Assembly: GCA_049241565.1 (NCBI GenBank)
Contig: JBMLQL010000042.1
Coordinates: 1 to 64,000, forward strand
DNA length: 64,000 nt
From: DZBG01 sp049241565
GTDB lineage: Bacteria; Bdellovibrionota; Bacteriovoracia; Bacteriovoracales; Bacteriovoracaceae
Direction of reading: 5' to 3'
In this document: positions 1 to 8,633 of the stretch, one piece after another
How the letters are laid out: every line of letters starts with the position of its first letter
Position numbering within the stretch: the stretch's first letter is position 1
Notes under the pieces: model-generated
What the model was told of the DNA's origin: nothing
Databases searched by the model: none
Seen by the model: only the letters and a program-made list of their open reading frames with translations
Position numbers and translations under genes: made by a program

Positions 1-271
1 AGCTTTCAAAGGGAACAATATTCATTTCGACTTCTAAAAAGCGAAGTTTATTTGTTCTTGAAAAAAGATTTACCGTAAAACTTTTCATGGAATAAGGCTT
101 AATAAAAGTGAGATCTCTGGCCTCTTGGATAAGCTTGCCTGCTTCTTGAACTTGATTTGTAGGTTCGCGTTTAATACTAGTGTGTGAGTAAGCAACAAGT
201 CCTGCTGCTGCCAGAATAACAGCAGCATTGAGAGCTATAAGGATTTTGTCGATAGTAGGTTTTCCCGTCAT
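1..271 (-). CDS. FliL-like flagellar basal-body protein (N-terminal part)
   Basis: The gene is cut by the window edge; 90 residues from the ATG are visible. A short cytoplasmic start (MTGKPTIDK) leads into one hydrophobic segment at about residues 9-27. The periplasmic part then reads KPYSMKSFTVNL followed by RFLEVEMNIVPFE, the usual start of the FliL fold (a strand with VNL, then a second strand with LEVE). FliL proteins are single-span inner-membrane proteins that sit beside the stator of the flagellar motor. AGGA lies 4 bases before the ATG. The flagellin gene near 63 kb fits a flagellated cell. The C-terminal half is missing, so the assignment rests on topology and one motif region. Confidence 0.6.
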   Translation of the reverse strand, partial: MTGKPTIDKILIALNAAVILAAAGLVAYSHTSIKREPTNQVQEAGKLIQEARDLTFIKPYSMKSFTVNLFSRTNKLRFLEVEMNIVPFES

Positions 272-319
272 AATCCTATGTTAACACAGGACTATGGCGA
301 GAAAAGCATATTTTAAAGA

Positions 320-1438
320 TTAAAGATATTTATCTAGAGCAAGGGGAGTGTAAGGGAGGTCAAGGTCCATGGCCACTTGTTCGTAAACCAGTTTTCCTTT
401 GTAGATATTCACCCCAAGACGGAGTGGCTTATCTTTCATGATAGCGCGATCAACACCCTCTTTAGCAATCATACGAGCGTACTTAAGAGTCACGTTTGTA
501 AGGGCAAAAGTTGATGTTCTTGCTACAGCACCTGGCATATTGGCCACACAGTAGTGAACAACGCCATCAACAACAAATGTCGGGTTTTCATGAGTTGTGG
601 CCTTACAAGTTTCAATACATCCACCTTGATCGACGGCGATATCAACGACAACTGATCCCTTTTGCATTTTCGAAATCATTTCACGTGTCACAAGTTTTGG
701 AGCTTTGGCACCCGGAACAAGAACGGCTCCGATCACAAGGTCAGAGTTCACAACACACTCTTCGATATTTGAAGAGTTAGAGAAAATTGTGTTCACTTTG
801 TTTTCAAAGAGGTGATCCATTTCAGCAAGTCTCTTCGTTGAAAGATCAATAAGAGTGACATCTGCTCCCATTCCAACGGCCATTTGAGCGGCATTTGTTC
901 CAGCGATACCACAACCAATGATTGTTACTTTCGCGCGACGTACACCAGGGACACCACCAAGAAGAATTCCTTTTCCGCCCTTATCTAATTGAAGATAAGA
1001 AGCTCCAATTTGAACTGACATACGACCAGCTACTTCTGACATCGGAACAAGAAGTGGAAGGGAGTTGTCTTCAAGCTGAATTGTTTCGTAAGCAATACAA
1101 GTTGCTCCTGATTTCATCAGACCTTCAGTTTGAGGCTTATCAGCGGCAAGGTGAAGATAGGTATAAAGAATATGGTGAGGCTTTAGAAGAGCAATCTCAT
1201 TGGGTTGAGGTTCTTTTACTTTGATGATCATTTCGCCAATAGCGAAAGCATCTTCAAGTGTATCAACAATCTTTGCTCCGGCCTTGATATATTCTTCATC
1301 AGAGATACCAATTCCCATCCCAGCATTATGTTGAACATAAACTTCATGTCCATCTTGAACGAGTTGACGAACTCCACCTGGAACTAGACCAACGCGGTTT
1401 TCATTGTTTTTAATTTCTTTAGGCACAGCAATTTTCAT
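320..1438 (-). CDS. ald: Alanine dehydrogenase
   Basis: NAD-dependent L-alanine dehydrogenase, which interconverts alanine with pyruvate and ammonia. The 372 residues match the usual family length of about 370. Visible hallmarks are the start MKIAVPKEIK with substrate-binding Arg15 in NENRVG, a Lys near 74 (IKVKEPQ), the His in YLHLAAD near 96, the Rossmann motif IIGCGIAGTNAA near 172, and DQGGCIET near 270 with the catalytic Asp. An in-frame ATG lies 30 bases upstream, but GAGGAG sits 7 bases before the ATG at 1438 and the family starts there. It is a single gene. In a bacterium living on amino acids it would feed alanine carbon into pyruvate (inference). Confidence 0.95.
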   Translation of the reverse strand: MKIAVPKEIKNNENRVGLVPGGVRQLVQDGHEVYVQHNAGMGIGISDEEYIKAGAKIVDTLEDAFAIGEMIIKVKEPQPNEIALLKPHHILYTYLHLAADKPQTEGLMKSGATCIAYETIQLEDNSLPLLVPMSEVAGRMSVQIGASYLQLDKGGKGILLGGVPGVRRAKVTIIGCGIAGTNAAQMAVGMGADVTLIDLSTKRLAEMDHLFENKVNTIFSNSSNIEECVVNSDLVIGAVLVPGAKAPKLVTREMISKMQKGSVVVDIAVDQGGCIETCKATTHENPTFVVDGVVHYCVANMPGAVARTSTFALTNVTLKYARMIAKEGVDRAIMKDKPLRLGVNIYKGKLVYEQVAMDLDLPYTPLALDKYL

Positions 1439-1656
1439 CGGGTACTCCTCGATATTTTTTAACTTCAATAGGCATTCAAAAGTGGGACTATCTTAGCTCT
1501 CTTTTTCAGTCTTGGGGAGTCAGGAAAAGAAGGAATTCTTTACTCAAACAGTCTGTTGCGATGCAGAATCTCCGTTTTATTCCATATGAGCACTGGAAAT
1601 CAATCCTAGCAGGGTCTAAAATAGGAGGACTCTAAATATTGGAAAGGATTCTTATA

Positions 1657-3012
1657 ATGAAAGTAGTGCTTTTACTCAGTCTTATGATGGCCCTGGGATG
1701 CTCCCACCAGAAAACAAAATCTGATTTGGCCGACGCTCAAATTGATCTTGATGTTGAAGAAATTAAACTCTCAAACGGTCTTAAAATTCTTTTAGTTGAA
1801 AATCCAAAACTTCCCATCTTCTCTCTTTATATGTTTTATAAAGTAGGTGGAAAAAATGAACGCCCAGGGATTACAGGAGCAAGCCATTTTCTTGAGCATA
1901 TGATGTTTAAAGGGGCAAAAAAATATGGGCCAGGGATTATTGATTTTACGATTGAGGGAAGTGGAGGCTCAACTAATGCCTACACGACAAATGATCAAAC
2001 TGTTTATTATGAAAATCTTCCTTCCACTCAGTTAGATATCATGCTTGATATTGAAGCAGATCGTATGGAGAATCTTCTTTTAAAGCCTGATGATTTTGAA
2101 AAAGAAAGAGCTGTTGTTCTCGAAGAGCGTAAAATGCGCTATGAGAATTCTCCTCGTGGTCAGCTCTTTATGCAAATGATGAGTGAAGTTTTTAAGGGGA
2201 CTCCTTATGGAACATCAGTCATTGGAAATATCCCAGATCTTAAGTCAGTGTCACGTGAACAAATTTTTACTTATTTCAAAAAATTCTACGCTCCTAATAA
2301 TGTCACGATGGTGATTGTGGGAGACATTGATATTTCGAAAACAAAAAAGATGATTGAGGCCAAATTTGGGAAAATTCCTTCTTCACCTTCAGTAGAGGAT
2401 GAACATAAAAGTCTCACGCCAGAGATGTTTAAATCAGAACTCACAAAAAGCAGAAATATTTTTCTTCATGGAGCTTCACCCAACCCAATGTTCATGATTG
2501 CTTATCCTTCTTATCCAGTAGGACACCCGAAGTCTTACGCGTTAGATATTCTTGGCTCGGTGATTGGTGATGGAGATAGCTCGTTTTTAAAGAAACGTTT
2601 CACCTTTGTGAATAAGCCTATGGCCTCATCTATCTATGCCGGAAACTACACTCTTGAAAAATCAGGGGTCTTCTTTTTAGGAGGAGAGTTGATGAAAGGG
2701 GTTAAGCCTGAAGAGTTTAAGAATACTGTTCAAAAAGACCTCGCGATTGCTTGTGAATCAGAAATCAATGATCGCGCCATCAGCAAAGTTAAGAATAATT
2801 ATCTCATTGATGTTTATAAAGGATTGGATACTAACGCTGGACTGGCGGCTTTCCTTGGTGAGAGAGATGCTTTTTATGGAGACTACCGAGCTTATAAAAC
2901 AGAGCTCGAGATTTATTCTTCATTAGGTGTGGAAGAGGTAAAGGCAGTTTGCCATGAGCTTGTTAAAGAGCCATCACTGTTTATTACTGTTTGGGATAAA
3001 AATAAGAAGTAG
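1657..3012 (+). CDS. M16 family zinc peptidase, lipoprotein
   Basis: Processing-protease/insulinase-type peptidase of 451 residues. The N-terminus is a lipoprotein signal (MKVVLLLSLMMALGC, Cys15). The inverted zinc motif HFLEH is at residues 77-81, and the third ligand is Glu in VLEERKMR near 156, so this subunit should be catalytic. The C-terminal M16 domain follows from about residue 220. I chose the ATG at 1657 because AAAGGA stands 8 bases before it; a TTG at 1639 preceded by AGGAGG would add six residues. The next gene, 11 bases on, is a non-catalytic M16 partner, so the two probably form the active/inactive pair usual in bacterial M16B enzymes, anchored in the envelope. Confidence 0.9.
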   Translation: MKVVLLLSLMMALGCSHQKTKSDLADAQIDLDVEEIKLSNGLKILLVENPKLPIFSLYMFYKVGGKNERPGITGASHFLEHMMFKGAKKYGPGIIDFTIEGSGGSTNAYTTNDQTVYYENLPSTQLDIMLDIEADRMENLLLKPDDFEKERAVVLEERKMRYENSPRGQLFMQMMSEVFKGTPYGTSVIGNIPDLKSVSREQIFTYFKKFYAPNNVTMVIVGDIDISKTKKMIEAKFGKIPSSPSVEDEHKSLTPEMFKSELTKSRNIFLHGASPNPMFMIAYPSYPVGHPKSYALDILGSVIGDGDSSFLKKRFTFVNKPMASSIYAGNYTLEKSGVFFLGGELMKGVKPEEFKNTVQKDLAIACESEINDRAISKVKNNYLIDVYKGLDTNAGLAAFLGERDAFYGDYRAYKTELEIYSSLGVEEVKAVCHELVKEPSLFITVWDKNKK

Positions 3013-3023
3013 AAAGGAATTAT

Positions 3024-4382
3024 ATGAAAAAGTGGCTTTATCTTTTAAGTTTAACATCACTCCCACTATGGGCCAATGCTGAATGGGTTGATTCTGTTAA
3101 AAGAATGAAATGGAATGATCTTGATGTCGTTTGGATTCAAGACGAAAAGTTTCCTAAATACACATGGTCTCTGGTTTTTAAAGACGGGGCACTCTCGGAT
3201 ACGAAAGGACTTGAAGGGCAAACGCATTTTGCACTTGAGTATCTTACTGCGGGAACCAAAAAATACACGCAGAATGAATTGAATGAGTTTTTTGAATTCT
3301 ACGGAGTGAGTACAAAAACCATGGTGACTCACGAGTATTCGACCTTGTCTGTGACAGGACTCGTGAAAGATGCTGGTATCACTATGCAGAGAGTATGTCA
3401 CCTCTTGGATGAGGCGAGTTACCCAGCAGCAGAAATAAAATCACTTCTTGCAAGAGAGCAGAGCAAACTTAAAAGTCTTGTCACCTCTCATGCCGCCCTG
3501 GCCGACAGAGTTTTTAGACAAGAGTCTCTTCAAATGACTCCTTTTGATAACCCCGCGGAAGGAACTCTTAAAAGTATTCAGCAATTAAACAGTGGCCATT
3601 TTCTGGCCCGTCTTCAGGAGCTGAAGCACGCGCCTAAGACTCTTTATATCACTGGTCCCAAAGATGTTCTCTCTCTTGAAAAAGAGATTGAGAAATGTGG
3701 GTGGAAAGCTGATGCCTCAAAAATGAGCAAAGGACCACAGGTTCCTGTCTCACCGAAAGTTGGAAAAATTATTTTAGTTCCTGTTCCAGATGCCAATCAG
3801 GCCCAGATTCGTTTAGGTCGCTACCTCACTCAGGACGAATTTAGAGGGAAAAATGATCTTTACCATTTTGTGAGTTCATATTTGGGTGGTGGGTTTACGT
3901 CAAAGCTAGTGCAAGAAATTCGAGTGAAAAGAGGACTGACTTATTCAGCGGGGGCCTATGCCTCCATTCAGGGACTCTATGGACGTGCTGGAATTGTGAC
4001 TTTCTCTAAAAATGAAACAGTGGTTGAGACATTAAACGTTATTAAAAGCATCTTGAATGATATCAAAACGAAGGGGATTGAGAAAAAAGAATTCGATCAT
4101 CAATTAGGCCATCTTGTAGGTGGTTATGCCTTTCAATTCGAGCAAACTGAAGCTTTCCTCTCTCAGGTCTTTATCTACGATCATCAAGGTCGTCCTTTAA
4201 GTGATCTCGCCAATTTCCCAGAGAAAATTCGCTCCATGACAGCGACTGACCTGGCCCAAGGAACAGACGAACTTTTTAATTGGGATCGTCAGTTTATTGT
4301 GGTTGTAGGAAATAAGAGTTTGGCCAAAGAGCTAAAGAAAATAGCCCCTGTAGAAATAGTAGATCACAAAAAATATCTTTAA
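3024..4382 (+). CDS. M16 family peptidase-like subunit, non-catalytic
   Basis: This 452-residue protein has a signal peptide (MKKWLYLLSLTSLPLWANA) and two M16 domains. Where an active subunit has HxxEH, this one reads THFALEYLTAGT, so the zinc site is lost. The C-terminal half keeps GGGFTSKLVQEIRVKRGLTY; this R/Y-containing segment is the part the partner subunit contributes to substrate binding in M16B heterodimers. An AAGGA site lies just before the ATG. It is 11 bases downstream of the catalytic lipoprotein subunit and surely co-transcribed with it. The gene ends 4 bases from the end of the convergent bactofilin gene. Confidence 0.87.
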   Translation: MKKWLYLLSLTSLPLWANAEWVDSVKRMKWNDLDVVWIQDEKFPKYTWSLVFKDGALSDTKGLEGQTHFALEYLTAGTKKYTQNELNEFFEFYGVSTKTMVTHEYSTLSVTGLVKDAGITMQRVCHLLDEASYPAAEIKSLLAREQSKLKSLVTSHAALADRVFRQESLQMTPFDNPAEGTLKSIQQLNSGHFLARLQELKHAPKTLYITGPKDVLSLEKEIEKCGWKADASKMSKGPQVPVSPKVGKIILVPVPDANQAQIRLGRYLTQDEFRGKNDLYHFVSSYLGGGFTSKLVQEIRVKRGLTYSAGAYASIQGLYGRAGIVTFSKNETVVETLNVIKSILNDIKTKGIEKKEFDHQLGHLVGGYAFQFEQTEAFLSQVFIYDHQGRPLSDLANFPEKIRSMTATDLAQGTDELFNWDRQFIVVVGNKSLAKELKKIAPVEIVDHKKYL

Positions 4383-4386
4383 AAAA

Positions 4387-4728
4387 TTATTCTTGGGCCT
4401 GGACATGCATATTGATCTGGGCCCCAGGGTAAATCACAAGTGATTGAGACTGAATGTCTCCCTCAAATTTTGCTGATGATCTAAATGAAAGTTTTCCAGA
4501 ACAGAATATATCGCCATTGATTTCACCAAAGACTTCAATCTCTTGAGCAAAAATTTTACCAGTAATTTTACTTCCACGCTCAAGGACAAGTTTACCTTCC
4601 AATAGGTGAAGCTCACCATTGATTGAACCATTAAAAACAGTGTCACCTTTGAGTTTTAGAGTTCCTGTGACCTCTGACTCAAGGCCCACGACATTATAAT
4701 TATATGTTTTGAAATCGCTCTCTTGCAT
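4387..4728 (-). CDS. Bactofilin (polymer-forming cytoskeletal protein)
   Basis: The 113-residue protein is almost entirely the bactofilin beta-helix: repeating short strands such as GTLKLKGDTVFNGSINGEL, KLVLERGSKITGKI and EVFGEINGDI, each with a Gly at the turn. Family members polymerise without nucleotide and act as scaffolds for cell-wall enzymes. It is the last gene of a three-gene operon; its ATG overlaps the stop of the preceding membrane protein (TAATG). The first gene of the operon is an L,D-transpeptidase, so a scaffold for localised peptidoglycan cross-linking is a reasonable inference. Confidence 0.9.
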   Translation of the reverse strand: MQESDFKTYNYNVVGLESEVTGTLKLKGDTVFNGSINGELHLLEGKLVLERGSKITGKIFAQEIEVFGEINGDIFCSGKLSFRSSAKFEGDIQSQSLVIYPGAQINMHVQAQE

Positions 4729-5486
4729 TATCTAGCCTTATTAGTCATCTCAAACTCTGGGGTCACGTGCTTAACGATAAGATCCCCTTCGCGATTAAAA
4801 ATATAGATCACAAACTTTACTTTATTTGAAGCTGAGAGTCCTGAGAACTCGGCCACGGTAGGGCGTAGTCTCGAGACAGCAAAGCTCTCACCTTGGGAGA
4901 ACTTAATCCCATCAAGAGTATTATTCTGGAGAGCCCCAGGATAAACCTTCGTCTCAGTTCCTGAGTATTGAAAAACAATAATATGTCCTGAGACTCTGGC
5001 TTCTGGACGCGGATTAATGAGCTGAAATTTTAAAACAGATTTTTGAGCATCATGATTAAACTCAATTTGCTCGAGCTGAAGAAATCCTTTATCGATAAGA
5101 TTCTGTGAACCATAAGGACGAAGGATCTGACCAAAATAAAGATCAGTGGCTTCAGACGGTGTGTCGGCCAGTTTATTCTGAAGAACTTGATTTTCCATTT
5201 CTAAATCCGAAATCCTCGCTTCAATTTCTTTTAGCTTGGTTTCTTCATCATTGTTTCCCATAGGATTAGAAATATCGAGGGAAGACGATTTGATAGAGTC
5301 TCTTGAGATGGGAGCAATAGCAAGAACCAGTGAAATAACAATAGATAAACCAATTAAAAGGGGGACGCCATAAAGCATCCAGCTTAAAAATGATTTATTA
5401 AATTTAAGATAACGAGGAGGTCTCGGAGCATCATAGATAACAATCGAAACTTCTTTTGATCTCTCTTCTAGAGAATTAGCACTCAT
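4728..5486 (-). CDS. Single-span membrane protein with coiled coil
   Basis: I recognise no family for this 252-residue protein. About 30 polar N-terminal residues (containing RPPRYLKFNK) precede one strong transmembrane helix at about 32-57 (SWMLYGVPLLIGLSIVISLV). A coiled coil follows at about 80-110 (KLKEIEARISDLEMENQVLQNK), then a mostly beta, probably periplasmic domain to the end. It overlaps the L,D-transpeptidase by 4 bases (ATGA) and the bactofilin by 1 base. Its position suggests it joins the cytoplasmic bactofilin polymer to the wall enzyme across the membrane; that role is inferred from order and topology only. Confidence 0.75.
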   Translation of the reverse strand: MSANSLEERSKEVSIVIYDAPRPPRYLKFNKSFLSWMLYGVPLLIGLSIVISLVLAIAPISRDSIKSSSLDISNPMGNNDEETKLKEIEARISDLEMENQVLQNKLADTPSEATDLYFGQILRPYGSQNLIDKGFLQLEQIEFNHDAQKSVLKFQLINPRPEARVSGHIIVFQYSGTETKVYPGALQNNTLDGIKFSQGESFAVSRLRPTVAEFSGLSASNKVKFVIYIFNREGDLIVKHVTPEFEMTNKAR

Positions 5487-6472
5487 TCTTTAAAAAACCG
5501 CATTGAAGGAGCAAAAGAGGCGAGGTTACTTTCAACACCATCTTTTGTGAAAAGCTCTCCTACGATTTTCCATTCGTAGTTCTTATTTTTTTTCAAATAA
5601 AGAGTCTTCTTACCAATATCATTGATAATTGATGACTTATAATCCTGCTGTAATTGAACAACGGCATAGTCACTTGTGGCCATGATTGAAAGAAATTGAA
5701 ATTGAATATTCCAAGCATCTGCTCTTGAGAAAACAGCTCGCTTATAATTTTTATAAGAATTGAATCCGCCTTTTGAGCGATCAAAGAATTGATTCTCATC
5801 ATAGTGAGAAATATAATTATTGAAATCTTTTTTCTGCCAAGCTTCTCCCCATTTTTGAATGGTTTCGTTGAGCTCTTTGCGATTTCTTGTCCAAGATGAT
5901 TTTGAAAGGAAGAAAATATCTTGAACCACAATAATCGGCGTGCGATCGAGTTCAATATATTTTGAAATCTCTTTCAGATCCGCATTTTGAACAACTACAC
6001 AACCACGAGAATCAAGACCTTTAAAAACTCTTGAATCATCATCAGTTGAGTGAAGCCAAATACCGCTTCCTGTTTTTTTCTCTAACGTATCAATGAAGTT
6101 TGGGTAATCCATAGGGAAGGCGCCACTGCCGTAGATTTTGGCATAGCTTCCATGACGGCGAAGAAGTTCTTCTTTTGAGAGAAATTCATAGATCGTATAA
6201 ATGCCTTCTGGAGTGCGGTGATCACCTTCATAAGACTTATCACCTCTGGCCTTGCCAGAAGCAATCGGAAAACTTTTAACGAGTTTAGGAAAAGTTTTAT
6301 CATTTTCGTAGAGATAAAGGGTATGGGTTGATTTTTCAACAAGGATCACATGATGAGCAAACTTATCATCAAGCATCAAAATATTTGATGGATAAAAAGA
6401 GCCATCTTCGGCCATGGCGATTTGTCCGAGAAGGGCAAAGGTGAGAAGCATATAGGAGATTAAAATACGCAC
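5483..6472 (-). CDS. L,D-transpeptidase (YkuD) with C-terminal NTF2-like domain
   Basis: This 329-residue exported enzyme has a signal peptide (ISYMLLTFALLGQIAMA), then a YkuD domain at about 35-185. The domain has HVILVEKSTHTLYLYEN, a His in GIWLHSTDDD, and the catalytic SRGCVVVQN. YkuD enzymes make 3-3 cross-links in peptidoglycan or attach proteins or amino acids to it. The C-terminal 130 residues (WGEAWQKKDFNNYISHY onward) look like an NTF2/SnoaL-like fold, probably for binding. I chose the GTG at 6472 because GGAGG precedes it by 4 bases and the signal peptide follows at once; an open frame extends 111 bases further upstream without such support. It is the first gene of the bactofilin operon. 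Confidence 0.88.
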   Translation of the reverse strand: MRILISYMLLTFALLGQIAMAEDGSFYPSNILMLDDKFAHHVILVEKSTHTLYLYENDKTFPKLVKSFPIASGKARGDKSYEGDHRTPEGIYTIYEFLSKEELLRRHGSYAKIYGSGAFPMDYPNFIDTLEKKTGSGIWLHSTDDDSRVFKGLDSRGCVVVQNADLKEISKYIELDRTPIIVVQDIFFLSKSSWTRNRKELNETIQKWGEAWQKKDFNNYISHYDENQFFDRSKGGFNSYKNYKRAVFSRADAWNIQFQFLSIMATSDYAVVQLQQDYKSSIINDIGKKTLYLKKNKNYEWKIVGELFTKDGVESNLASFAPSMRFFKE

Positions 6473-6632
6473 GAGTCCTCCAAAAAGAGACGGATATACT
6501 AAGATTCTAACTTGGATAAAGGTCCCTGGGCAACAAAGAATCGCCTTATCTTTCAGGCCCTTAAGTGTGCAATCTTTGCCCATTTTTACTCTTATGTCAT
6601 GGCGCCCAGAGATTCGGTTATGATTAAAGAGT

Positions 6633-8630
6633 ATGGCCTATGTCATCGTAACGACACGACCTCAGGAACTCAAGGGTGTGTTCGCTCCTCATTCATTTCT
6701 GTCTGAAGCTCAGTGGTGTACTGAGAGGGGAATCCTTTCGACTATTCTTCCGGCCCTAGAGGGAGAATTTTCATTTATTCTCGTCGATTTTGATAATATC
6801 GATTTCTTTGTTGATCAACTTTCTCAAGTTAAAAAGAAGGATGAGTTTAAACTTATCTATTTCTGTCAGGAATACGACGGAAAAACTCTAAGGGCCCACC
6901 AAAAATCGGCCTTAAGTGGAGATGCCTATCTTCCTTTTTCCATTAGCACTACAGATCTTGAGCAAGTGCTTTTGGCCCTGACTCCCCAGGAGATGAATCT
7001 TAAGGGGAATCGTCTTGAATCCGATAATAAACATATCTTAAAAATGTATGATCTCGAGGGTCTTGGGCCTCTTGATGAGTGGAAAAAATCATTTGCCTCA
7101 CAAAATTTAGATGAGGCCTTTGAATCCATCATGGCCCAGAAACCGAAAATAAAATTTCAAAGTGTCAGTAGTTTTGCCCCCGTTGATGAAAATGATGAAG
7201 TCGGGGATGAAGTGAATCTATCAGAGGATGATGTTATGAGTGACAAAGACCAAGATTTATCTCTAGATGAACTCGGAGATTTAGAAATTGGTGGTGATGA
7301 ATCTCTTGCAGCCGCGGAAGTGGATGAAGGTGGGTTTGACTTAAGTCTTGATGAAGGCGAAGAGTTAAATTTATCGGCGGAAGGAGAGGTCGCTGACGTC
7401 GCTATTGATAGTGCCGATGATTTCAATCTTGATGACGGAATGGACCTAGATCTAAGTGCGGACACTTATGATACCCTCTCTCTAAGTGAGGATGAAGAAA
7501 TGGATGATAAGCTTTCTCTGATTGAAGAAGATGAGGGGTTAGCAGTTGAAGATAATTTAGGCGAGCTTGATCTTGGAGAAATCCCTGATCTTGGGGATGA
7601 AGTGGCCACTAGTGATGAGGCCATGGATTTCTCTCTTGGAGAGGAGAGTGCAGACACTCCTGATCTACCACCGATGGATGAGGCTGACCTTGGGGCAGGG
7701 CTTGATTTAGGTGGAGAAGAGGAGCTGAGTTTTGGAGCAGATGAATCTTCGCCGTCAGTGGAGAGTGATCTCTCCGATGATGCTCTTGCTAAACTCAAAG
7801 AAATTGATGAAATGATGGGAGATCCTGCGGATCAATCTCTTGTTTCAGACGATATTGATCTAGGACAAATTGATCTCTCTGGCGACGATGATATTCTCGC
7901 CAGCCTTGAGCCTGAAGTTAAAAAAGCGCCAAAGAAGAAAAAAGAAGCGGAGGTCGAAACCACAGTCCAAGCCGCAAAATCTTCAGACCAAGATATCAAA
8001 CAAATTGTTGGAAATTACTCTGGAGAAATGGAGCGTCTGGCCGCGACACTTTCAAATCTGCGTGCTGACCGCGAAGAGCTTTTGGCCAAGATTCAAAAAC
8101 TTGAGGAAGATAAAATTCTTCAACAACGTCAGAACCTAAGTCTACGTGCCGAGCTTGATGAGAAAAAAATCGAACTCACGATCATTAAGAAAAAACTTAA
8201 CGAAGAAAATAATGAGCTGAAAGATAAACTCAAAATCCAAGAAGAGATGAAACTTATTTGGGAAGAGCGTAATCGTCAGCTGCAGGCTGAGGTTGAAAAA
8301 ATCTCTCATAAAACCAGACTTGATGTGAAAAAGGTTCAAGGGCGCGAGCGTGAGCTTGAGCAAAAGCTTGAACTCCTTAAGGCCGATGCTGAAACACAAA
8401 TTCGTCACCGTGATCAAAAAATTCTTGAACTCAAACGAAGAGTTGACGGGATGGAATTTGACATGGAAAGTATGGGGCATCAGGAGAAAAAATCTCTTGA
8501 AGGTAAGGTGGAACTCGAGCAAAAACTCGATAAGGCCATTAGAACATTAAGAGGGGCGATCTCAATTCTGGAAAATGATTCAGAAGCGGCTAAAGTCCTC
8601 GAAAAACTAAAAAAGAATATTGAAGTCTAA
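6633..8630 (+). CDS. Receiver-like / acidic linker / coiled-coil protein
   Basis: This 665-residue protein has three parts. Residues 1-120 resemble a response-regulator fold (AYVIVTTRP, FSFILVDFDNIDFF, FKLIYFCQEYDG) but lack a convincing phosphorylation site. Residues about 180-440 are a very acidic linker in which short motifs such as DLSLDE, LNLSAE, DLDLSAD and ELDLGE recur. Residues about 470-640 are a long coiled coil. The layout resembles AglZ/FrzS-type polarity proteins of Myxococcus, but I see no sequence identity that proves this. The stop is directly followed by a GGDEF gene, so the pair may place c-di-GMP production at a site in the cell. The ribosome site is weak. Confidence 0.75.
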   Translation: MAYVIVTTRPQELKGVFAPHSFLSEAQWCTERGILSTILPALEGEFSFILVDFDNIDFFVDQLSQVKKKDEFKLIYFCQEYDGKTLRAHQKSALSGDAYLPFSISTTDLEQVLLALTPQEMNLKGNRLESDNKHILKMYDLEGLGPLDEWKKSFASQNLDEAFESIMAQKPKIKFQSVSSFAPVDENDEVGDEVNLSEDDVMSDKDQDLSLDELGDLEIGGDESLAAAEVDEGGFDLSLDEGEELNLSAEGEVADVAIDSADDFNLDDGMDLDLSADTYDTLSLSEDEEMDDKLSLIEEDEGLAVEDNLGELDLGEIPDLGDEVATSDEAMDFSLGEESADTPDLPPMDEADLGAGLDLGGEEELSFGADESSPSVESDLSDDALAKLKEIDEMMGDPADQSLVSDDIDLGQIDLSGDDDILASLEPEVKKAPKKKKEAEVETTVQAAKSSDQDIKQIVGNYSGEMERLAATLSNLRADREELLAKIQKLEEDKILQQRQNLSLRAELDEKKIELTIIKKKLNEENNELKDKLKIQEEMKLIWEERNRQLQAEVEKISHKTRLDVKKVQGRERELEQKLELLKADAETQIRHRDQKILELKRRVDGMEFDMESMGHQEKKSLEGKVELEQKLDKAIRTLRGAISILENDSEAAKVLEKLKKNIEV

Positions 8631-8633
8631 TTG

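Noticed and set aside
922..1224. 100-residue plus-strand frame
   Set aside because: Fully antisense to alanine dehydrogenase, which has complete motifs; no ribosome site.
7157..7798. Long Ser-rich open frames on the minus strand
   Set aside because: They are the mirror of the Asp/Glu-rich linker of the coding gene on the plus strand (GAT/GAA codons read backward as ATC/TTC and shifted to TCA/TCT), have no ribosome site and no family.
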